Part shown: in pieces, positions 56,041 through 64,000 of the stretch | Layout: each line of letters opens with the position of its first letter | How positions within the stretch are numbered: the stretch's first letter is position 1 | From: Pseudotabrizicola sp. | GTDB taxonomy: Bacteria > Pseudomonadota > Alphaproteobacteria > Rhodobacterales > Rhodobacteraceae | Assembly: GCF_030684215.1 (NCBI RefSeq) | Contig: NZ_JAUXOV010000077.1 | Location: 124,001-188,000 of the forward strand | Length of the DNA: 64,000 nt | Direction: 5' to 3' | Notes under the pieces: generated by a model | Told to the model about the DNA's origin: nothing | What the model saw: only the letters and a program-made list of their open reading frames with translations | Databases searched by the model: none | Program-made: the position numbers and the translations under genes

Positions 56041-56367
56041 TCAGATGGCCGATTGAATCCAAGTGGCAAGTGCCGCCTTTGGTGCGGCGCCAACCTTGTT
56101 CGACACGACCTGGCCATCCTTGAACAGGAACAGCGCCGGAATCCCACGCACGCCCAGTTGTGCCGGGCTGTCAGGATTTTCATCGACGTTGATCTTCACG
56201 ATCTTCACCTTGCCCGCATATTCGGTGGCCAACTCCTCCAGAGCTGGGCCGATCTGGCGGCAAGGGCCGCACCATTCGGCCCAGAAATCCACCACAACCG
56301 GAATGTCCGACTGGCGGACTTCGGCATCAAAGGTGGCGTCGGTGACGGCAACGGTCGCAGCGCCCAT
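56041..56367 (-). CDS. trxA: Thioredoxin
   Basis: A 108-residue thioredoxin 1. Cys33 and Cys36 in WCGPC form the redox pair, and the cis-proline loop is RGIPALFLF. Reduces cytoplasmic disulfides with thioredoxin reductase. Single gene with its own terminator; 59 bp downstream of addA on the same strand. Confidence 0.96.
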   Translation of the reverse strand: MGAATVAVTDATFDAEVRQSDIPVVVDFWAEWCGPCRQIGPALEELATEYAGKVKIVKINVDENPDSPAQLGVRGIPALFLFKDGQVVSNKVGAAPKAALATWIQSAI

Positions 56368-56426
56368 TTCATATCTCCTGAATGGAATGTATTAGCTATC
56401 GAAGCTAGGCACTGGTGAAGGAAAGG

Positions 56427-59400
56427 TCAAGCGATGGCGGCACGTGCCAAGGCCGCCGTCACGGCATCGGGATCAAGATACATGAGTCTGGGTGTTGCCG
56501 TCCACAAAATCGCCGTCTCAATCCGCCGATCAGGGTAGATTTGGGCCAAGGCATGCGCATAGGCTCCCATCTGGCGCAAAATCCCGTCAGGCAATTGTGC
56601 CGCAGTGTAAGGCACTACGCGATTGGATTTGAAATCGATGGCCAGTACCCGGTCAGCTGCAATGATCACCCTGTCAATCGTGCCCGCGATTTGCCGTCCG
56701 TTCAGGTTCGCCGTGACAGATACCTCGGCCAGAGTGTCGGGTGCGAACAGGCCCGACAGTTCGGGCGATGACAAGACGCCAACAGCTTCGGACAAAAGCT
56801 GGCCAGCGTCAAATTCTGGCGGGGTCACGGCCTGCGCAAGCGAGGGCCACAGGCTGGGGTCATCGGCGGGCAAATGTTCCAACAAGCGATGCAGGATCGT
56901 GCCGCGCGCCTTTGCGATCCGCGTCTCATCGCCCTCGCCCGGCAGTGCCTTTGCTCCGCCAAGGTCTGATGGTGAAAGCGCGCCAAGGTCGCGTATCACC
57001 TCTGGTGCGGGGTGTGATACCCATTCGGGCATGACCAAAGGCGCGGCCTGTGCCACTGGCGCCGGCGCATTCGCAGGCCACACCCCGAACGCGTGGCGCA
57101 AACGCCCCGCTGCATCGGCGGGCGCACCCAAAGCCTTCAAGCCCGCCTCTACCTGCCGATACCACGCCCATTTCTCGCGCGGTTTGGCGTCTTTGCCAGA
57201 TGTCACCTTGGCCTCTCCGGCTCCGGCTACAATCAGCCATGACCGCGCGCGCGTCAGCGCAACGTAAAGCAGGCGCAGGTTTTCCTCGGCCATCTTTTCC
57301 TTGCGCAGACCCAGCGCCGCCGCAACATCGGGTGGGCTTTCCTTTTCCGAGGTCTTCCACACAGGTAGACCATCGGCCAGTTTTATCGTTTCACCCCGGT
57401 CGCGCGGGCTGCGGTCGGCGGTGTCGGGCAATATGACGATGGGGGCCTCCAACCCCTTTGACCCATGCACCGTCATCACCCGAATGTTCGTGCCTTCGCT
57501 GTCAAGCTGACGCTTCACTTCGACCACATCGCTCTCCAGCCAGATCAGAAAACCGGTCAGGCTTGGCACATCGTTGTTCTCATAGGCCAGCGCCTGGTTA
57601 AGCAATTCGTCGATGCCATCTTCGGCCTCTGGCCCCAGCCGGGTCAGCAGTCTTTGTCGACCATTATGCCGGGTCAGAATGCGTTCCAGCATCTCATAAG
57701 GGCGCAGAAAGTCGGTTTGGTTGCGCAGATCATGCAGCACGGCCAGCGTTTCGGGCGCATCTGCGTGGCGCAAGCTGGCCCAAAGATGACGCTCAGGCCG
57801 ACCATGGGCCAAACGAAACAGCCGATCTTCGGACCAGCCGAACAAGGGTGAGCGCAGGGCGGCGGCAAGCGACAGGCTATCTTCGGGCGTGGCCAGAAAC
57901 GACAGCAGTGCCACCAGATCCTTCACGGCCAACTCTTCGCCCAGTTTCAGCCTGTCTGCTCCGGCGATTGGCAACCCGGCCTGTTTGCAGGCCCGGATGA
58001 TCTGCGCGAACAACGGGCCGCGGGTCTGCACAAGGATCAGCACATCCCCTGCCTGAACCGGGCGGCTTTCTGCATTGGCGGTTGGAATATGAACGCCCGC
58101 ATCTATCATGTCGCGAATTTCCGCCGCAACCATGCGCGCCAGTTCCACCGTGTGATGGCTGTCAGAGATCAGATCGACCGGGCTCCAGCCATCTTCGTCG
58201 GCGGTGGTGTCGGCCTTTGGGATCAGTGGCCACAGGTCTACCCGGCCCGGAAGGCCGTCGAAAAACGCCAGATGGCGCGGGGGGTCGCCAAGCGCGGCGG
58301 GAAAGGCGTCGCCAAAGCTGGCGTCCACCACATCCAGCACTGCGCGCGACGACCGGAACGAATAGTCCAGCGTTCGGTCCTGCATCGGCTGTTCAACGGC
58401 GGCAAACCTCGCGCCAAACTCCCCCCGTTTGGCGTCAAAGGCAGACAGGTCTGCGCCCTGAAATGAATAGATTGACTGCTTCTTGTCGCCCACCACGAAC
58501 AGCGTGCGAGCTTTGTCACTGGCCCCTTGGCCTGCCGTGAATTCACCCGTCAGCTTTTCGATCACCGCCCATTGTGCGGGCGAGGTGTCTTGCGCTTCGT
58601 CGACCAGAATGTGGTCAATGCCGCCATCAAGCCGAAACAAAACCCACGCCGCAAGACCCGGATCGTTCAGCAATTGTCCTGCCTTGCGGATCAGGTCGTC
58701 GAAATCGAGATATCCGCGATCAGCCTTGCGCGCTGTGTAAAGCCGCAGGAACACTCGGGCAAAGTCATGCAACGCGATGGTTTTCTCGGCCGCTTCCAGT
58801 GCCACGCGGACGGCCCGTGCGGCTTCGACACGCCCCATCAGGTTTTTCAATCTCTCACCAAGAAGACCAAGCGCATCGCGCAGGTCTTTGGTCGGAAAGC
58901 TATCAACCTTTGCCGTGTGAATCTTGTCGCCGGATCCGAAGAGAAAGAGGCCTTCCAAAATTGAAAGGCTGCGCAGATCGGGGGTGAAGGGGTCCAGCGC
59001 CGCCAGCTTTTCGGCGGCCTTCAGGTCTGTGGACTTGCCCATCGCCAGCCGCGCGGTCAGTTCGGCAAGAATGTCTGCCTCATCCCCCAAAAACACCGCG
59101 GTCAAAAGGCTGTTTGTGGAAAGGCCGTCGGGCTGGCCAAAGCGGGCGAGTGCTGCCGCGCGGGAAAGCGGCACGGCGAAGTCATCGGCGCGGCTGCAAA
59201 TCTCGCCCATCAGGGCGCCAAAGTCTTCGGCGGTGTAGTGCCGGGCAAGTTGCGCCACCTGCTGTGGGGCCAGCCTGTCAGCCATGTCCTGCACGATGTC
59301 TTCGCGCAGGGTTCTGGCAGTGCGGTCATCCATTTCCTGAAAACCGGGCGTCACGCCTGCTTCTAGCGGATAGCGCCGCAGCAAGGTGGCGCAAAAGCTG

Positions 59401-59768
59401 TGGATCGTCTGAATCCGCAGACCGCCCGGTGTTTCAATGGCGCGCGCAAACAACTGGCGAGCAAGTGCCAGTTGGGCGGCGTCCAGTTTGTCGCCTTCGC
59501 CCAGATCTACCAGATCTGCGCGCAGCTCGGCATCCGGCTTCATCGCCCATTCGCCCAGTCGACGGAACAGACGGTTTTGCATCTCGGTGGCGGCGGCCTT
59601 GGTATATGTCAGACACAAGATGTGCTGGGGCTGCACATTGCTGAGCAAAAGCCGCGCCACCCGGTCAGTCAGCACCCGTGTTTTGCCCGAACCGGCATTG
59701 GCCGAAAGCCATGTGGACAGGGCAGGTTGGGCTGCTGCCATTTGCGCAAGGCTGGCATCATGGGTCAT
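56427..59768 (-). CDS. addA: Double-strand break repair helicase-nuclease AddA
   Basis: An 1113-residue UvrD-type helicase with nuclease. Walker A ANAGSGKT is at residues 23-30, HILVDEAQDTSP is the DEAQ box, RVMTVHGSKGLEAP and LLYVALTRAR are motifs V and VI. The C-terminus has the RecB-like nuclease motif LAIDFKSNR. With AddB it resects DNA ends for RecA. It starts in an ATGA overlap with addB. Confidence 0.95.
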   Translation of the reverse strand: MTHDASLAQMAAAQPALSTWLSANAGSGKTRVLTDRVARLLLSNVQPQHILCLTYTKAAATEMQNRLFRRLGEWAMKPDAELRADLVDLGEGDKLDAAQLALARQLFARAIETPGGLRIQTIHSFCATLLRRYPLEAGVTPGFQEMDDRTARTLREDIVQDMADRLAPQQVAQLARHYTAEDFGALMGEICSRADDFAVPLSRAAALARFGQPDGLSTNSLLTAVFLGDEADILAELTARLAMGKSTDLKAAEKLAALDPFTPDLRSLSILEGLFLFGSGDKIHTAKVDSFPTKDLRDALGLLGERLKNLMGRVEAARAVRVALEAAEKTIALHDFARVFLRLYTARKADRGYLDFDDLIRKAGQLLNDPGLAAWVLFRLDGGIDHILVDEAQDTSPAQWAVIEKLTGEFTAGQGASDKARTLFVVGDKKQSIYSFQGADLSAFDAKRGEFGARFAAVEQPMQDRTLDYSFRSSRAVLDVVDASFGDAFPAALGDPPRHLAFFDGLPGRVDLWPLIPKADTTADEDGWSPVDLISDSHHTVELARMVAAEIRDMIDAGVHIPTANAESRPVQAGDVLILVQTRGPLFAQIIRACKQAGLPIAGADRLKLGEELAVKDLVALLSFLATPEDSLSLAAALRSPLFGWSEDRLFRLAHGRPERHLWASLRHADAPETLAVLHDLRNQTDFLRPYEMLERILTRHNGRQRLLTRLGPEAEDGIDELLNQALAYENNDVPSLTGFLIWLESDVVEVKRQLDSEGTNIRVMTVHGSKGLEAPIVILPDTADRSPRDRGETIKLADGLPVWKTSEKESPPDVAAALGLRKEKMAEENLRLLYVALTRARSWLIVAGAGEAKVTSGKDAKPREKWAWYRQVEAGLKALGAPADAAGRLRHAFGVWPANAPAPVAQAAPLVMPEWVSHPAPEVIRDLGALSPSDLGGAKALPGEGDETRIAKARGTILHRLLEHLPADDPSLWPSLAQAVTPPEFDAGQLLSEAVGVLSSPELSGLFAPDTLAEVSVTANLNGRQIAGTIDRVIIAADRVLAIDFKSNRVVPYTAAQLPDGILRQMGAYAHALAQIYPDRRIETAILWTATPRLMYLDPDAVTAALARAAIA

Positions 59769-62722
59769 GTCTTGCCCCCTTGGCCCACGTCTTGCGGGTC
59801 TGGACTGTCGGTCATTTCCCATTCGCCAAAGCGCGCCAGATGATCGTAATCGCCGGGAAACCGTTCGGTGAACACCGCACGACGCGAAGTATAGCCCTGA
59901 CCCAGCCGTGCATAAGATCCGATCAGATGATACAAGCCGTCACGCACCGCAGCCAGTTTTTCGGGGGTGATGTCATCTTCGGTCACCTTGCCCGCAGACC
60001 CAAGCCCTACATAGGTAATCTTGGCCACCTCTTGCGGGCCCAAGCCTTTGAACCCGCCGTCTTCCGCCAAAAGCGCTGCAAGGTGCAGCTGCTTGGCAAA
60101 GGACTTCTGCTCTTTGTCAGACGGCGGACTGCCGGTTTTATAGTCGATCAGGTGCAGCCTGCCAGAGGGCAGCATGTCAATGCGGTCAGGCGTGCCGAAC
60201 AGGGTGAAGTCCAGGTCTTGCAATGAAAGCTCTCCCCGGCCCTCGACCAGCACACTTTCGCCGCCCTCGGCCGCATCAATCGTCAGGAAGTGATCGGCCG
60301 CCCGGTCCATCCGTGCGGCCCAAAGTGCGCGAGCGGCGGGCCACGGCACCTGAGCGTCCAACACCTCTGCGGTAATGGCCATCAGCCGCGCACGGGCGTC
60401 AGCCCGGTCCTCAACAACAGGGCGCTTGCGCACGAACCGTTCAAGGATTTCATGCACCACGGTGCCACGGTCGCGCGCATCCGGGGTTTGCCGTATCGGG
60501 TCCAGAGGGCGCAGGTTCAGCACTTTATCGGCATAAATGGCATAGGGATCGCGGATCAGAACCTCTACCCGTGTCAATGACAGCGCCTTGGGTCGCGCCG
60601 CCAGCGGTGGTCGCGGGGCAGGGCGGCGGGCAGGCAGCAACCCCGCATCGGGGTTGGGCAGCGGGCGGTCCATCGCTGCCGCAAGGTCTATCCAGACCCG
60701 CCCGCGCGCGCGCATCTGGCGCAACGCATCTGGCCCGTTTCGGTTTGGCAAACCGTCCATCAGGTTGGTCAGGCGGTTGATCCAACGGGACGGCACGGTT
60801 TCAGCCTCGGCATTGCGCAGCGCCCGCGAGAGAATGACCCTTGGCGCGGCAACCGCTTGCTGAAAGTCATGCGCCGACAGACCAATGCGCCGTTCGGGCA
60901 ACAACAGCCCTGCATCCAACCGCATTTTGCGGTTCAGCCACGGGTCTGGCGGCGGCAGCGCGGGCCATGTGCCATCATTCAGCCCGGCAAGGATTACCAG
61001 TTCGGCACCCTGCACCCGCGCTTCCAACGTGCCCCAGATCATCACGCCGGGATGCACGATCATAGGCGCGCGCACCTCGGCACCCGAGATCAGGCCCTCA
61101 AACAGGTCACGGAACTCACCTGGGGACAGGATGGCCCCATGCGCGGCTTCGGCCTCAAGCTGGGTCAAGAAATCTATGGCGGCCTCGCCTGCCGCTTCAT
61201 CCCACAACCCGCCCGTTCCCTCCGGGGCCGGGCCTCGCGACAATCGCTCGGCAAGCGTGCGGGTGCGGGCCAGATGATCGACCAGATGGACGCTGCCGGC
61301 ATCTTCGAGCCCATCAATCGCCCCCGCCAAAGCGGTTGCCCAACCCAGCGCATGGTCATTCGGCTGCGTCATTGCCCAAGTGATCAGATCGGGCCCGGTT
61401 GGAAACGCGGGCCCCTTGCTGCGCAGTTTCAGCTCCAGATCGCGGGTCAACAGCAGATGCTGGCCGCGGTCCATTGCCGAAGCTGTCAGCGGGTGCTTCA
61501 GCACCGTCAGTAGCGAGTCTGCGGTCAGCTTTTGCCCGAACATCCGCACCACATGGCGCAGAAACCGACCCGGCGCTGATTGGTTCAGCGGCACGCCCGC
61601 GCTGTCGTCGGGCCGGATGCCCCAACGATCCAGCGCCGCAGCGACCTGACGGGTCAGCACCCGGTCGGGAGAGATCAGCGCGGCAGGCGTGCCGTGTTCA
61701 GCCGCGTCGCGCAGGATCAGCGCGATTGAAAGCGCCTCCTGGCGCGGGGTGGCGGATTCCATCAGCGCCACGCCCTCCATCGCCCCCGGCAGATCGGGCA
61801 GGTGCGGCCCTTCCACTAGCCACTGATCGGTGACCGGGGCAGGGCGCAAGGCAAGCGACACAACACGGTTGCGCGCCGCGCTGGGCGGGGTGCAATCGTG
61901 CCAAAGCTGCACGTCGGAAGGGTCAGCGCCTGTCAGTACCATCAGCTTGTGGAACCTGAACTGCGGGTGATCTTCCGACGTAAGCGCATCGCCCAGCCCT
62001 GCCCAAACCTGATCCGGCATGTCGAAATCATACCCCGGCAACACAATCGCGCCTTGGGGTAACCGTGCAATCGCCTGCATGAAAAGCGCCGTTGTCCCGC
62101 GTGAACCCGTAGACCCGGCAACGATCACCGGGTCTCCGGGCGGGGCCTTGGCCCAAAGCTCTGCCAACATCAGCGCCAGACGACGCTGGCGGCCTTCGGC
62201 ATCGGGCTGCTCGGTATCGGTGAAAAACGGGGCGATGATGGTCAGGAATTCACGGGTGCGCGCCCAATGCTCGGAATGGTCTGACACATCCAGCGCGGCC
62301 ACCCGTTCGGGCGCGACACCTTCGCCCTGCATTTCAGACATCAACGATGACAGGCTTTCCGCCAGATCGGCCAGCGCTGAGCGGGGCGCCAGATCGGGCA
62401 GTGCGTCAAGCAAGCGTCCGATAAGGACGGTCAGTTGCAGCTTGCGCCGCAGCGCCGGGATCGCAAGTGGCAGGTCGGGGACAACCATATCCGCGGCAAG
62501 ATCGCTGACCAACCGGATGCGCGGCAGAAATCCCGCGCCCTTTTGGCCAAAGATCTGAACCACACGGCGGCGCATCCGCGTGGTGTTCAGATACAGCGTC
62601 ACCCGCGCCATTGCCTCGGGCGGCTGATCCTGCATCCGGGCGCGCAGACCCGCGACCAGAACGGCAGGAAAATCAGCGCCGGGCGGCAGGGCAAAAAGAC
62701 GGGGCGCGCTTGGGTCAAACAT
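59765..62722 (-). CDS. addB: Double-strand break repair protein AddB
   Basis: A 985-residue AddB. The N-terminal half is an inactivated or Chi-reading helicase-like region, and HLIDYKTG near residue 890 is the nuclease motif. I see no cluster of four cysteines, so the iron-sulfur cluster of Bacillus AddB seems absent, as in alphaproteobacteria. The ATG at 62720-62722 overlaps the murU stop by 8 bp and has AGGAG upstream; ATG at 62738-62740 is a less likely start. Confidence 0.93.
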   Translation of the reverse strand: MFDPSAPRLFALPPGADFPAVLVAGLRARMQDQPPEAMARVTLYLNTTRMRRRVVQIFGQKGAGFLPRIRLVSDLAADMVVPDLPLAIPALRRKLQLTVLIGRLLDALPDLAPRSALADLAESLSSLMSEMQGEGVAPERVAALDVSDHSEHWARTREFLTIIAPFFTDTEQPDAEGRQRRLALMLAELWAKAPPGDPVIVAGSTGSRGTTALFMQAIARLPQGAIVLPGYDFDMPDQVWAGLGDALTSEDHPQFRFHKLMVLTGADPSDVQLWHDCTPPSAARNRVVSLALRPAPVTDQWLVEGPHLPDLPGAMEGVALMESATPRQEALSIALILRDAAEHGTPAALISPDRVLTRQVAAALDRWGIRPDDSAGVPLNQSAPGRFLRHVVRMFGQKLTADSLLTVLKHPLTASAMDRGQHLLLTRDLELKLRSKGPAFPTGPDLITWAMTQPNDHALGWATALAGAIDGLEDAGSVHLVDHLARTRTLAERLSRGPAPEGTGGLWDEAAGEAAIDFLTQLEAEAAHGAILSPGEFRDLFEGLISGAEVRAPMIVHPGVMIWGTLEARVQGAELVILAGLNDGTWPALPPPDPWLNRKMRLDAGLLLPERRIGLSAHDFQQAVAAPRVILSRALRNAEAETVPSRWINRLTNLMDGLPNRNGPDALRQMRARGRVWIDLAAAMDRPLPNPDAGLLPARRPAPRPPLAARPKALSLTRVEVLIRDPYAIYADKVLNLRPLDPIRQTPDARDRGTVVHEILERFVRKRPVVEDRADARARLMAITAEVLDAQVPWPAARALWAARMDRAADHFLTIDAAEGGESVLVEGRGELSLQDLDFTLFGTPDRIDMLPSGRLHLIDYKTGSPPSDKEQKSFAKQLHLAALLAEDGGFKGLGPQEVAKITYVGLGSAGKVTEDDITPEKLAAVRDGLYHLIGSYARLGQGYTSRRAVFTERFPGDYDHLARFGEWEMTDSPDPQDVGQGGKT

Positions 62723-63422
62723 CAGGGCATTCTCCTGCATCGCGCAACATTGCCTCTGCCTTGGCGATACCAGCGGGGTGGCCCACGTCACACCAGCCGC
62801 CATTGTGGATCACACCATAGGCACGCCCTGCTGCCATTGCGCGTGTCCATGGCGCATGCAGGGAAAACGCGGGCCCGGCCTCTGTCAGCAGGCGTGGGTG
62901 AATGATCTGCGCCCCAAGGTACAGGAAGCCATCACGCCCCTTGGCCCAATCTACCCGGCCCTGATCGTCCAACACAAAGTCAGACCGACCTGACGCGCTG
63001 CGGGCCTGATCGGCAGGCAATAGCAGGAACAACTGGTCCATCCGGTCGTCGTCCCATGTGTCAAGCAAGCGGGCTAGTGGGTTTTCCCCGGTCCAGACGG
63101 CATCGGTGTTCAGTGTCAGCACGGGGCCATCCCCAAGCAACGGCAATGCGGCCTTCAGCCCGCCGCCTGTGTCAAGAATTGCATCACGCTCCCATGACAG
63201 CGCGACATTGCTGCCTTGCAGATGGGCGGCCAGCTGATCGCCCCGGTAATGCAGGTTGACGGCCTGATGCGTGATCCCGGCTTGCGCGGCAATCCGGCGG
63301 GCATGATCAATCAGCGGCAGACCGGCCACTTTAATCAGCGGCTTGGGCTGATGTTTGGTCAGCGTGCCCATGCGGGTGCCGAACCCGGCAGCAAACAGCA
63401 TCAGGGGGAATGGGTGGCGCAT
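62715..63422 (-). CDS. murU: Nucleotidyltransferase, probable MurU (MurNAc-1-phosphate uridylyltransferase)
   Basis: A 235-residue sugar-phosphate nucleotidyltransferase. GFGTRM at residues 13-18 and PKPL are the NTP-binding signature; LNTDAVW holds the metal aspartate. Next to a kinase of the AmgK type, so it probably makes UDP-MurNAc in peptidoglycan recycling. Another hexose-1-phosphate uridylyl- or mannosyltransferase role is possible. ATG at 63420-63422 starts inside the kinase gene (22-bp overlap). Confidence 0.85.
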   Translation of the reverse strand: MRHPFPLMLFAAGFGTRMGTLTKHQPKPLIKVAGLPLIDHARRIAAQAGITHQAVNLHYRGDQLAAHLQGSNVALSWERDAILDTGGGLKAALPLLGDGPVLTLNTDAVWTGENPLARLLDTWDDDRMDQLFLLLPADQARSASGRSDFVLDDQGRVDWAKGRDGFLYLGAQIIHPRLLTEAGPAFSLHAPWTRAMAAGRAYGVIHNGGWCDVGHPAGIAKAEAMLRDAGECPDV

Positions 63423-64000
63423 TGATCCCCGATCTTTTGCAAAATGGTGTCTGTGGGCGCGGGCAAGAGCGTCGCGCAAATCTGGCGCAGGTCTGACAGG
63501 GCCGGGTGCGCAAGATTGTGATGCAGCTGCCCCCAGACCCGCGGCATCAGGCGAAGATAGCCGGGCTTTCCCCCAACCATACAGAGCCGCGTAAAAATTC
63601 CCAAGATGCGCAAAGCGCGCTGGGCGCCCAGAACCGCGCAGGACGCCTCGAATGTATGCCTGTCGCGCCCGGTTGCATCTGCAAACCGGGCCATTGTCAG
63701 GGTTGCAACATCGGCCGATACATCGCGGCGCGCATCTTGCAGCAGCGACACCAGATCATATCCCGGCTGCCCCATCTGCGCGAGTTGGAAATCCAGCAAT
63801 CCTACCGCTGCCACCCCATCCCGGTCTGGCAGATCCAGAAGGTTTTCGGTATGGTAATCGCGCAGGATCATCACGCGTGGGCCGTCGGCATGGTTGTGCA
63901 AAGCATCCGCCAAGGCAGCGACAAAGGCCGCGCGGTCCGGCCGTTCGCCCGTGGCGCCAAAAGCATACCAATCCAGCGCAAAAGCAGCGGCCGACGCCCA
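63401..64000 (-). CDS. amgK: Phosphotransferase, probable AmgK (amino sugar kinase), 3' part only
   Basis: The C-terminal 199 residues of an aminoglycoside phosphotransferase-fold kinase; its start lies past the right edge. ILRDYHTENLL is the catalytic loop (D-Y-H-x-x-N), and DFQ the metal-binding aspartate. With MurU it would phosphorylate MurNAc/GlcNAc at C1 for recycling into UDP-MurNAc. The frame stays open to base 64000. The pairing with murU and the addA/addB genes is the usual order in this group; the precise sugar is inferred. Confidence 0.83.
   Translation of the reverse strand, partial: WASAAAFALDWYAFGATGERPDRAAFVAALADALHNHADGPRVMILRDYHTENLLDLPDRDGVAAVGLLDFQLAQMGQPGYDLVSLLQDARRDVSADVATLTMARFADATGRDRHTFEASCAVLGAQRALRILGIFTRLCMVGGKPGYLRLMPRVWGQLHHNLAHPALSDLRQICATLLPAPTDTILQKIGDQCATHSP

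Noticed and set aside
1-64000. Mobile elements, CRISPR arrays, phage or toxin-antitoxin genes
   Set aside because: No transposase, integrase, repeat-spacer pattern or long terminal repeats were seen on either strand.

Overview
The window is a gene-dense stretch of an alphaproteobacterial chromosome, most likely from the Rhodobacteraceae (Roseobacter group). The evidence is the gene order mnmE-mnmG-rsmG-parA-parB, the maf-aroE-coaE-dnaQ/secB-fxsA-timA-mltA block, the hslV/hslU and addA/addB organisation, a complete C-P lyase locus, fairly GC-rich coding DNA, and many 1-8 bp stop/start overlaps. I see no insertion sequence, prophage, CRISPR array, tRNA or rRNA. Nearly all of it is recognisable housekeeping or metabolism. 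I did not find a convincing wholly new system. The most unusual material is in the phosphonate locus and around the replication origin.

Layout. 1-6960 is a minus-strand operon: Hsp33 (hslO), a CoA-type Nudix hydrolase, CCA-adding enzyme, two half-size ABC exporters and the start of an RlmD-type rRNA methyltransferase that runs off the left edge. 7039-16640 holds stand-alone metabolic and signalling genes: a Nudix hydrolase, a REC-PP2C response regulator facing an Hpt protein, ilvA, argG, a sulfotransferase-like protein with a class IV aminotransferase, an exported MsrA and maeB. A GT61 glycosyltransferase and mutS follow, to 21186.

21278-34639 is a phosphonate island. phnC-D-E1-E2 and a hexapeptide transferase provide uptake and an accessory function. 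phnF (repressor) is divergent from phnG-H-I-J-K, then a CorA-type channel gene, then phnL-N. A DUF1045 2H-phosphoesterase-like gene lies on the opposite strand, and phnM ends the locus. All C-P lyase core subunits are present. phnP is not seen here, and the DUF1045 protein is a candidate for its role.

34664-49471 surrounds a candidate chromosome origin. On the left are hrcA-grpE, rph-rdgB-hemW and the minus-strand genes parB-parA-rsmG-mnmG-mnmE-rho-hemJ. On the right are the plus-strand genes maf-aroE-coaE-dnaQ. The 413-base gap between hemJ and maf has a perfect DnaA box, several near-matches and an AT-rich stretch. Three perfect 16-bp parS sites (37729, 41273, 43181) lie within 9 kb of it.

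49524-64000 holds secB, fxsA, timA (Tim44-like), mltA, an Smr protein, hslU/hslV with a multi-pass membrane protein gene between them, trxA, addA-addB, and the murU/amgK cell-wall recycling pair, with amgK cut by the right edge.
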